DNA of 9,959 nt, taken from Desulfobacterales bacterium. Lineage in GTDB: Bacteria; Desulfobacterota; Desulfobacteria; Desulfobacterales; Desulfosalsimonadaceae. The stretch is taken from assembly GCA_018399455.1 (NCBI GenBank), contig JAGYOT010000033.1:1-9959 (forward strand), read 5' to 3'. Below are positions 1 to 5,883 of the stretch, in pieces. The notes under the pieces were generated by a model. It worked only from the letters and a program-made list of their open reading frames with translations, was not told the DNA's origin and searched no databases. Position numbers and translations under genes: made by a program. Positions within the stretch are counted from its first letter, which is position 1. Every line of letters starts with the position of its first letter.

Positions 1-80
1 TGCGACGCCCTCTGATCTTAAATTGATCTTGAACTTCTTGCTTTGCCATCCCAAATCGACTTTTTACGAGAACATCATGG

Positions 81-109
81 TTGGCTTTATTCAAAAAGTA
101 TTCTATATC
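81..109 (+). promoter_or_regulatory. Possible sigma70 promoter for the radical SAM gene
   Basis: TTGGCT (81-86) is followed after exactly 17 bp by TATATC (104-109); each hexamer matches the consensus at 4 of 6 positions. It would give an untranslated leader of roughly 130 nt before the start at 246. No better pair was found in 1-245. The match is weak and could be chance in an AT-rich stretch. Confidence 0.25.
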
Positions 110-174
110 AATTATTAATATACCATGTTAAACAGCTGTTGACTGCATGCACCAAACCCGAGGCGAGTATTATC

Positions 175-192
175 ATGCCGCCTTCCCGGCAT
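175..192 (+). other. Small hairpin in the leader of the radical SAM gene
   Basis: ATGCCG (175-180) and CGGCAT (187-192) are perfect inverted repeats around a 6-nt loop. The hairpin lies in the probable 5' leader, about 50 nt before the start codon, and no T tract follows it, so it is not an evident terminator. Its function is unknown. Confidence 0.3.
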
Positions 193-245
193 TCTTACCA
201 CCTGATCCGGTTTGAACATGCCTTTTAACCAAAAAGGGGGAAATT

Positions 246-2027
246 ATGCCACACTATCAAAATATTCTGCTGATCTATCCGCAGGTTCCTGACAACACAT
301 ACTGGAGTTTTAAGTACGCCCTGAAGTTTATCCGAAAAAAGAGCGCGATGCCGCCCTTGGGGCTTATCACGGTAGCGGCCCTCTTCCCGGCCGGCTATAA
401 CCTCAAGCTCGTGGATATGAATATTGAGCGGCTGCGCGATGAAGATATTGAATGGGCTGACGCGGTTTTTATCTCGGCCATGATCGTGCAACAGGAATCC
501 ATGCGGGAGGTAATTCAGCGATGCCGGCAGCTGGAGACCAAAATAGTGGCCGGTGGCCCGTATCCCAACAACAGCCATGAGGAAATCGAGGGGGTCGATC
601 ATTTTGTTTTGGGCGAAGTGGAGGAGACACTGCACGATTTTTTGTCGGATCTGGAACATGGAGCGGCAAAACCTATCTACCCGATGCCGCCGCATCCGGA
701 CATCTCCAATGCTCCCACGCCCCGGTTTGATCTGCTTAAAACCGAGGCGTATGGCTCAATGTCGATCCAGTATTCCCGGGGATGTCCGTTTCACTGCGAG
801 TTCTGCGACATTTGGACCGTTTACGGCAACACCCCACGGCTGAAATCCGCGGATGCCATGCTGGCTGAAATTGACGCCCTTTACCGACAGGGCTGGCGCG
901 GCGCCGTTTTTCTGGTGGATGACAACTTTATCGGCAACAAAAAAAGGGTTAAGTCCGAACTCCTGCCGGCATTAATCGCATGGCAGGAAGCACACGGTTA
1001 TCCCTTTCATTTTTTCACGGAAGCCAGCATCAACATGGCCTCAGACGACCAACTCCTGAGTGCCATGCAAAAGGCCGGGTTCAACGAGGTTTTTATCGGC
1101 ATCGAAACCCCGGACGCGGAAAGCCTTGAAGAAACCGGAAAAGTCCAGAACCTTAAAACCGATATGGACATGGCGGTCAGGCATATCCAGAAGTACGGTA
1201 TAGAGGTCATGGCCGGTTTTATCGTGGGCTTTGACCATGACAAGCCGGATATTTTCGACCGTCAGATCGATTTTATCCAGCGAAACGCCATCCCCAAAGC
1301 CATGATCGGACTTTTAACGGCGCTTCCCGGCACCCGCCTTTACCAGAGGCTCCAAGAGGAGGGGCGGCTGCTCAGGGCCACCCTCGGCAACAACACCCAT
1401 GTCCTTTCCACAAATTTCCGAACCATCATGGACGGCGACAGCATTAAAAAGGGATACAAAAACATCCTGGCCAGCATCTATGATTTTCGAATGAAGAACT
1501 ATTTTGCCCGATGCAACAAGTTTTTTGACAACATTGAAGATACAACCTATTTTCAGCGGGACATCCACTTTCAGGAAGTCCGGTACTTCCTCAAGTCTCT
1601 GTTTCGGCAGACGTTCACCCCTTATGGCTTTCAGTACCTGAAATTCCTGACCCGCAATTTATTCAAACATCGGGACATCTTTGGCGAAGCGGTGTCGATG
1701 AGCATCACAGGCCATCATTTCCACGTAATCACCCGGCAAACCATAAAGAAAGAAAAAATCGCCTCCTACCTGGAAATCAAATACCACGACTTTGCAGGGC
1801 TGGTTAACCGCTACTCACGGTCTTTGGTCGAGAACTCCATTGAAAACATTGATGCAGCGGCCAAATTATGGAAAGCGCGCAACAAATTCCTGAAGGCGAT
1901 GAAGCACAAAATCAACAAAATCCCCAAAGATTTTCGCGATGATCTGAACCACCGGTATGCAGAAATCTCACAGCAGATGCGGGATATGCTGAACCGGTTT
2001 GAGCAAAAGGCACTGCCGGCTCCGTAA
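246..2027 (+). CDS. B12-binding-domain radical SAM protein with DUF4070-like C-terminus
   Basis: The 593-residue protein begins with a Rossmann-like cobalamin-binding-type domain (about 1-140, with the typical PPLGLITVAALFPAGY at 36-51 and LVDMN after it). A radical SAM barrel follows, with the CxxxCxxC cluster motif at C180, C184 and C187 that binds the 4Fe-4S cluster used to cleave S-adenosylmethionine. Residues from about 375 (STNF at 388-391, GY at 403-404, the IY segment near 411) resemble DUF4070. The last 90 or so residues are charged and probably helical, making the protein longer than I would expect for the family. The cobalamin lower-ligand motif DxHxxG is not visible. The start is supported by a G-rich Shine-Dalgarno at 236-240. 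The substrate is unknown; relatives modify lipids, hopanoids, tetrapyrroles or natural products. It lies upstream of two acyl-CoA dehydrogenases but may be a separate transcript. Confidence 0.9.
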   Translation: MPHYQNILLIYPQVPDNTYWSFKYALKFIRKKSAMPPLGLITVAALFPAGYNLKLVDMNIERLRDEDIEWADAVFISAMIVQQESMREVIQRCRQLETKIVAGGPYPNNSHEEIEGVDHFVLGEVEETLHDFLSDLEHGAAKPIYPMPPHPDISNAPTPRFDLLKTEAYGSMSIQYSRGCPFHCEFCDIWTVYGNTPRLKSADAMLAEIDALYRQGWRGAVFLVDDNFIGNKKRVKSELLPALIAWQEAHGYPFHFFTEASINMASDDQLLSAMQKAGFNEVFIGIETPDAESLEETGKVQNLKTDMDMAVRHIQKYGIEVMAGFIVGFDHDKPDIFDRQIDFIQRNAIPKAMIGLLTALPGTRLYQRLQEEGRLLRATLGNNTHVLSTNFRTIMDGDSIKKGYKNILASIYDFRMKNYFARCNKFFDNIEDTTYFQRDIHFQEVRYFLKSLFRQTFTPYGFQYLKFLTRNLFKHRDIFGEAVSMSITGHHFHVITRQTIKKEKIASYLEIKYHDFAGLVNRYSRSLVENSIENIDAAAKLWKARNKFLKAMKHKINKIPKDFRDDLNHRYAEISQQMRDMLNRFEQKALPAP

Positions 2028-2057
2028 TAGGCGGACCTCGCAAGCAAGGATTCCTGC

Positions 2058-2080
2058 CAGGCTTTTCTCTCAGGCTTTTC
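2058..2080 (+). repeat. 10-bp direct repeat upstream of the acyl-CoA dehydrogenase promoter
   Basis: CAGGCTTTTC occurs at 2058-2067 and again at 2071-2080, a 13-bp period. The second copy ends 4 bp before the -35 hexamer at 2085. Placement next to a good promoter suggests an activator or repressor binding site, but no known regulator consensus is recognised. Confidence 0.4.
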
Positions 2081-2084
2081 CCGC

Positions 2085-2113
2085 TTGACTAGAATGTTTT
2101 TTTGGGATATAAC
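2085..2113 (+). promoter_or_regulatory. Sigma70-type promoter for the acyl-CoA dehydrogenase pair
   Basis: TTGACT (2085-2090), a 17-bp spacer and TATAAC (2108-2113) each match the consensus at 5 of 6 positions, with ideal spacing. Transcription would start near 2120, giving a leader of about 50 nt before the ATG at 2173. This also argues against translation from the upstream in-frame ATG at 2122, which would lie at the very 5' end of the transcript. Confidence 0.6.
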
Positions 2114-2159
2114 TCCATCAAATGTTGGAAGCGATTATTGCAAGCTGTTATTACAGTCT

Positions 2160-2164
2160 GGAGG
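2160..2164 (+). promoter_or_regulatory. Ribosome binding site setting the start of the first acyl-CoA dehydrogenase
   Basis: GGAGG lies 8 nt before the ATG at 2173. It decides between this start and the in-frame ATG at 2122, which has no Shine-Dalgarno and would add 17 residues that do not belong to the acyl-CoA dehydrogenase fold. Confidence 0.7.
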
Positions 2165-2172
2165 CTCTGTCC

Positions 2173-3330
2173 ATGGACTTTGAACTCAGCAAGTCACAGA
2201 AAGAGATTAAAAAGGCCGCATGGGAATTTGCCAGAGGCAAGTTTGACAAGGAAATGATTATTGAACAGGCCAAAGCACAGACCCTTCCCAGAACAATTCT
2301 CAAGGAAGCCGGTAAATTGGGCTTTCTCGGGATTCACTTTGACGAGGCCTATGAAGGCGGCGGTATGGGGCTTTTTGAAAACATTCTGCTCTGCGAGACC
2401 TTCTGCCGCAAGGACTCCACATTAGGTTCGGCGCTGATGTTTTCCGGCTATGCGGCTGAATGTATTCTCCGCTTCGGCGCCCGGGAGCTTGCGGAAAAAT
2501 TTCTTCCCGCCATTGCCGGTGGCCGGATGATTTCAACCGGTGCCTTTCTTGAGCCCGACCAAGGCTACGACTTAAGCGGGCTTCAGACGGACTGCAGGGA
2601 AGAAAACGATGAGTGGGTCATTAATGGGATCAAATCTTTTGTACCCTTCGGCGCTCTGGCGGATTGCTATATCGTCCTCTGCCTTACCGATCCCGGGGCC
2701 TCGCCGAAAAACGGGAAATTTTCCATGCTCCTGGTGGAATCGAATCGGGAAGGAATCCACGTCCAGCCTTGCGCCGAAAAACTGGGGGGCCGGATGGTCC
2801 CGTTTGCCCGGGTGCAGTTTGACCACGTAAGAGTTCCGTTTTCCAATTTAATCGGTACCAACGGCATGGGGTATGTCCAGCTCAACCGGTTTCTTATTGA
2901 AAACCGCATTCAAATTGCAGCCATGGCGCTCGGAACCGCAATGGGCGCATTTGACCGGGCGCTTGCCCATGCGCGGGAGCGCGAACAGTTCGGGAAAAAA
3001 CTCGCCGGGTTCCAAATCACCCGGCATAAGCTGGCGGAAATGACTGCTGAAATTGAATCCTGCCGCTACCTGACCTATTATGCCGCCAACCGGTTTGACG
3101 CGGGGAAAGCCACCAGCCGGGATGCCTCAACGGCCAAGCTCATGGCCACCCGATGCGCCATGGCGGTAGCAGGCGAGGCCATCCAGCTGCTCGGGGGCTA
3201 CGGCTACATGACCGAGTACGAGGTAGAGCATTTTTACCGGGATGCCAAACATGCGGAGATTTTTCAGGGCTCACCCGGCATCCAGAAAAACCTCATTGCC
3301 GATGAGGTGATTGGCAGGCTGAAACAATAG
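2173..3330 (+). CDS. Acyl-CoA dehydrogenase family protein with degenerate active-site motifs
   Basis: A 385-residue protein of normal family length, with the N-terminal helical, middle beta and C-terminal helical domains of FAD-dependent acyl-CoA dehydrogenases. Structural signatures are kept: RxQFG at 270-274, and LLGGYGYM followed by EHFYRDAK near the C-terminus. The active-site signatures deviate. The usual TEPDAGSD is LEPDQGYD (126-133), TNG is PFG (158-160), and the catalytic glutamate of the YEGT motif is replaced by Gln365 in FQGS. The alternative base position used by IVD/LCAD, the residue just before the conserved Arg245, is Asn244, although Glu243 is one residue away. The protein may be a non-catalytic or specialised subunit paired with the dehydrogenase 18 bp downstream. 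Electrons would be expected to pass to electron-transfer flavoprotein, whose genes are not in the window. Family assignment is sure; substrate and activity are not. Confidence 0.92.
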   Translation: MDFELSKSQKEIKKAAWEFARGKFDKEMIIEQAKAQTLPRTILKEAGKLGFLGIHFDEAYEGGGMGLFENILLCETFCRKDSTLGSALMFSGYAAECILRFGARELAEKFLPAIAGGRMISTGAFLEPDQGYDLSGLQTDCREENDEWVINGIKSFVPFGALADCYIVLCLTDPGASPKNGKFSMLLVESNREGIHVQPCAEKLGGRMVPFARVQFDHVRVPFSNLIGTNGMGYVQLNRFLIENRIQIAAMALGTAMGAFDRALAHAREREQFGKKLAGFQITRHKLAEMTAEIESCRYLTYYAANRFDAGKATSRDASTAKLMATRCAMAVAGEAIQLLGGYGYMTEYEVEHFYRDAKHAEIFQGSPGIQKNLIADEVIGRLKQ

Positions 3331-3335
3331 TCACC

Positions 3336-3341
3336 AGGAGG
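3336..3341 (+). promoter_or_regulatory. Strong ribosome binding site of the second acyl-CoA dehydrogenase
   Basis: A perfect AGGAGG ends 7 nt before the ATG at 3349 and lies in the 18-bp gap between the two dehydrogenase genes. It fixes the start and fits co-transcription with the upstream gene. Confidence 0.75.
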
Positions 3342-3348
3342 CTTTCTT

Positions 3349-4494
3349 ATGCAGCTCTTAAACTACACCGACGCCCACCACCAGTATCGCCGAAATCTTA
3401 GGGATTTCATAGACGCTGAAGTGATGCCTCATGTGGACCAATGGGAACGCGAACGCATTGTCCCCAAGACCGTATGGAAGCAAATGGGCGCCGGGGGATT
3501 TCTATGTCCCTGTGTATCAAAGGAATACGGGGGAATGGGCGGTGATTTTCTTTATTCGGTGATTGTCTCAGAGGAGCTGGCCCGGACCAATCACACGGGG
3601 CTTGCCGCTCCCCTTCACAGCGATGTCGTTGTGCCCTATATCGAATCTTTCGCGGATGAGCGCCAAAAAAAGCAATACCTGCCCGGATGTGTCTCCGGAG
3701 ACATCGTGACCGCTGTAGCCATGACCGAGCCGGATGCCGGAAGCGATCTTGCCGGTATGGCAACTACTGCTGAAGAAAAGGGCGACACCGTTGTTTTGAA
3801 CGGTTCCAAGACCTTTATCTCAAACGGCATCAATTCAGACCTGGCTATTGTCGCCGCCAAAGATCCGGCCGAAGAAAACCCCTACCAGGCGCTTTCCCTG
3901 TATTTGGTCGAGGAAGGGACGCCCGGCTTTAAACGGGGTCGTCATCTGGATAAAATGGGATTCTGGAGCCAGGACACGGCTGAACTTTTTTTCACCAACT
4001 GCCGGATTCCGGCGACCAACCGGCTGGGAGAAAAAGGCCAGGGATTTGTTATGCTCATGCAGAAACTGCAGCAGGAACGCCTGGTAACAGCCATTGCGGC
4101 TCAAGCGTCAGCCGAGGTGATGCTGGATTGGACCACCCGGTACTGCAGCAGCAACAGTGACGCCGCCGGCAAACCCTTTGTCAAAAACCAGGCGGTCCAG
4201 TTCGCCATCGTGGAGATGACCACCGAGGTCAAACTGGGGCGAACATTTCTGGACAAACTGATTGTTGAGCACATGGCCGGAGACAATGTTGTGGTGGAGA
4301 CGTCCATGGCCAAATACTGGATCACGGAACTCGCCTCCCGCCTTTCCCGGAGATGCCTGGATCTGTATGCGGATTTCGGGCTCACTGAGGCCTGTCCTCT
4401 GGCCCGCAGCTTCAGAGACGTTCGGGTGATGCCGATTTTCGCCGGCACCAATGAAATCATGAAACAAATTGCGGGAAAGTTTATGGGTATGTAA
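3349..4494 (+). CDS. Acyl-CoA dehydrogenase, LCAD/IVD-like active site
   Basis: A 381-residue FAD-dependent acyl-CoA dehydrogenase, predicted to introduce an alpha,beta double bond into an acyl-CoA thioester and pass electrons to electron-transfer flavoprotein. The FAD/substrate signature TEPDAGSDLAG (126-136) and SNG (158-160) are intact. At the usual YEGT position the sequence is FAGTNEIM with Ala365. The QQERL segment carries Glu243 immediately before the conserved Arg, which is where isovaleryl-CoA and long-chain acyl-CoA dehydrogenases place their catalytic base. An active enzyme is therefore expected. It sits 18 bp behind the degenerate paralogue, with the same length and motif spacing, so the two probably form one operon and possibly one heteromeric enzyme. 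Chain length and substrate cannot be read from the sequence; branched, long-chain or dicarboxylic acyl-CoA are all possible. Confidence 0.94.
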   Translation: MQLLNYTDAHHQYRRNLRDFIDAEVMPHVDQWERERIVPKTVWKQMGAGGFLCPCVSKEYGGMGGDFLYSVIVSEELARTNHTGLAAPLHSDVVVPYIESFADERQKKQYLPGCVSGDIVTAVAMTEPDAGSDLAGMATTAEEKGDTVVLNGSKTFISNGINSDLAIVAAKDPAEENPYQALSLYLVEEGTPGFKRGRHLDKMGFWSQDTAELFFTNCRIPATNRLGEKGQGFVMLMQKLQQERLVTAIAAQASAEVMLDWTTRYCSSNSDAAGKPFVKNQAVQFAIVEMTTEVKLGRTFLDKLIVEHMAGDNVVVETSMAKYWITELASRLSRRCLDLYADFGLTEACPLARSFRDVRVMPIFAGTNEIMKQIAGKFMGM

Positions 4495-4561
4495 TCCGCT
4501 CCGGCTTCAAGGGATTCCGCTTCCGCCCATCCACAAACCGGCCATCTGCGAAGGACACGGG

Positions 4562-4774
4562 TTAAAAAGTGATATCATCTTCTTCCCCGTCCCCAAACCA
4601 CCCCATGCTTTCCATTTCCATGGCATTAAAGAACACCCCCATGGATTCACAAAGCGATTTCACGATATCGGACAGCAGCTTTCTTTCATTCAGATCCTTG
4701 GCTTTCAACAAATCCGACAGATTCCTGTCTATCGCCTTGGTCAGGTTGTTCATCACATTTTCCATCTCTTCCAT
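4562..4774 (-). CDS. Small acidic hypothetical protein
   Basis: A 70-residue protein I do not recognise. It has a good Shine-Dalgarno on the minus strand (GGGGAG at 4780-4785, 5 nt before the ATG). The body is probably all helical (about residues 1-52, rich in Leu, Lys, Glu and Met) and ends in an acidic tail (GDGEEDD). There is no signal peptide or membrane segment, and one Cys. It stands alone, convergent with the second acyl-CoA dehydrogenase and divergent from the haloalkane dehalogenase. The ribosome binding site, a possible upstream promoter and protein-like composition make it more likely real than a chance frame. Confidence 0.6.
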   Translation of the reverse strand: MEEMENVMNNLTKAIDRNLSDLLKAKDLNERKLLSDIVKSLCESMGVFFNAMEMESMGWFGDGEEDDITF

Positions 4775-4827
4775 TGTTTCTCCCCTTTTAAAAAGATTCC
4801 CGTTCCGGGCAAAAACGCATTCCCGTC

Positions 4828-4833
4828 ATTATA
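4828..4833 (-). promoter_or_regulatory. Candidate -10 element for the small minus-strand gene
   Basis: The minus strand reads a perfect TATAAT here, about 54 nt upstream of the start at 4774. No convincing -35 hexamer lies 16-18 bp upstream, and there is no extended -10 TG, so this is only a candidate. Confidence 0.3.
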
Positions 4834-4895
4834 TCCGTCTACCTTACCCCGGAAGATTGAACGCCGCAATCGATTTTTCGGCCCGGGCGGATCGT

Positions 4896-4923
4896 TTGTT
4901 TTTTTCTTCCGAACCGTTATTAT
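4896..4923 (+). promoter_or_regulatory. Candidate promoter for the haloalkane dehalogenase
   Basis: TTGTTT (4896-4901), a 16-bp spacer and TATTAT (4918-4923) form a weak -35 and good -10 pair. Transcription would begin near 4930, downstream of the TTG at 4924. That start is therefore unlikely, and the ATG at 4981 is favoured. Confidence 0.35.
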
Positions 4924-4969
4924 TTGAGTCAGCCATTCGTATCCACCAGGTACAGATCCAAACCGTCCA

Positions 4970-4975
4970 GGGAGG
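4970..4975 (+). promoter_or_regulatory. Ribosome binding site fixing the dehalogenase start
   Basis: GGGAGG lies 5 nt before the ATG at 4981. The reading frame is open back to a TTG at 4924, but that codon has no Shine-Dalgarno, and starting at 4981 gives the length usual for haloalkane dehalogenases. Confidence 0.65.
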
Positions 4976-4980
4976 TCGCC

Positions 4981-5865
4981 ATGCTGCCGGCTGAAAAAAA
5001 TTATGACAAAAAATTTGTTCAGGTCATGGATTATCATATGGCCTATGTGGATGAAGGCAAAGGGGACCCGATTGTTTTGCTCCACGGCAATCCCACCTCA
5101 TCTTATTTGTGGCGAAACGTGATCCCCCACCTGACCCGATTGGGCCGATGCATTGCACCGGATCTGATCGGAATGGGAGATTCGGACAAACTGATCGACA
5201 GCGGCCCGGAAAGCTATCGCTTTATCGAACACAGACGATTTCTCAATGCGTTTCTGGAAAAAATAAGGGTCCGGGAAAACATTGTCCTTATCGGGCATGA
5301 CTGGGGTTCAGCACTGGGCTTTGACTGGGCCTGCCGCCACCCGCAGACAGTGCAGGCCATCGCCTATATGGAAGCCATTGTCCAACCGCTTAACTGGTCA
5401 GACTGGCCGGAGGCGGCTCAGTCGATATTCAAGCGTCTGAGATCAGCTGAAGGCGATGAAATGATACTCAAGAACAACGCGTTTGTTGAAAAGATCCTGC
5501 CCGCCTCCATTATGCGCAACCTTACGGATGCAGAAATGGCTGAATACCGCCGGCCATTCTTCAATCCCGGCGAAGACCGTAGGCCCACGCTCACCTGGCC
5601 CCGGGAAATCCCCATTTACGGGGAACCAAAGGATGTCGCGGAAATCGTGAACAGCTATGGCAAATGGCTGGAAACCGCTAAGGTGCCAAAACTTTTTATC
5701 AATGCAGAACCGGGCATGATCCTGACCGGCGCCCAGCGCGAGTATTGCAGATCCTGGACCGACCAGGAAGAGATAACCGTGAAGGGCCTGCATTTTATCC
5801 AGGAGGATTCCCCGGATGACATCGGCGAAGCCCTGGCCGGCTTTCTTAAACCCCTCCGGAGCTGA
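4981..5865 (+). CDS. Haloalkane dehalogenase (alpha/beta hydrolase, DhaA/LinB type)
   Basis: The 294-residue protein matches the length of subfamily II haloalkane dehalogenases, which hydrolyse the carbon-halogen bond of haloalkanes to give an alcohol, halide and proton without a cofactor. The full catalytic pentad is visible. The halide-binding Asn37 is in HGNPTSSYLWRN. The nucleophile Asp107 and second halide-binding Trp108 are in GHDWGSALGFDW. The acid Glu131 is in YMEAIVQP, and the base His271 is in LHFIQEDSP. The oxyanion HGNP and nucleophile-elbow motifs are in the expected order, with a cap domain between about 135 and 215. There is no signal peptide, so it is cytoplasmic. It has its own candidate promoter and no dehalogenation or halide-export partner nearby. 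Epoxide hydrolases and fluoroacetate dehalogenases share the fold, but the Asn/Trp halide pair and the Glu after strand 6 favour a haloalkane dehalogenase. The natural substrate is unknown. Confidence 0.92.
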   Translation: MLPAEKNYDKKFVQVMDYHMAYVDEGKGDPIVLLHGNPTSSYLWRNVIPHLTRLGRCIAPDLIGMGDSDKLIDSGPESYRFIEHRRFLNAFLEKIRVRENIVLIGHDWGSALGFDWACRHPQTVQAIAYMEAIVQPLNWSDWPEAAQSIFKRLRSAEGDEMILKNNAFVEKILPASIMRNLTDAEMAEYRRPFFNPGEDRRPTLTWPREIPIYGEPKDVAEIVNSYGKWLETAKVPKLFINAEPGMILTGAQREYCRSWTDQEEITVKGLHFIQEDSPDDIGEALAGFLKPLRS

Positions 5866-5883
5866 AGCCGCTCAGGCTTTCAG
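5862..5883. terminator. Possible bidirectional hairpin between convergent genes
   Basis: CTGAAGCC (5862-5869) pairs with GGCTTTCAG (5875-5883) around a GCTCA loop, with one bulged base. The stop codons of the dehalogenase (5863-5865) and of nadE (5872-5874 on the minus strand) both lie inside it. There is no T tract on either side, so classical Rho-independent termination is doubtful. Confidence 0.35.

Noticed and set aside
43..228. 61-codon open frame upstream of the radical SAM gene
   Set aside because: No ribosome binding site, no recognisable protein features, and it spans the likely promoter and leader.
2122..2172. N-terminal extension of the first acyl-CoA dehydrogenase
   Set aside because: No Shine-Dalgarno at 2122 and the predicted transcription start is at about the same place; the ATG at 2173 has GGAGG.
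4469..4927. 152-codon plus-strand frame over the small minus-strand gene
   Set aside because: Overlaps a better supported minus-strand gene, no ribosome binding site, composition unlike a protein.
4924..4980. TTG-start extension of the dehalogenase
   Set aside because: No ribosome binding site, overlaps the candidate -10, and makes the protein longer than the family.
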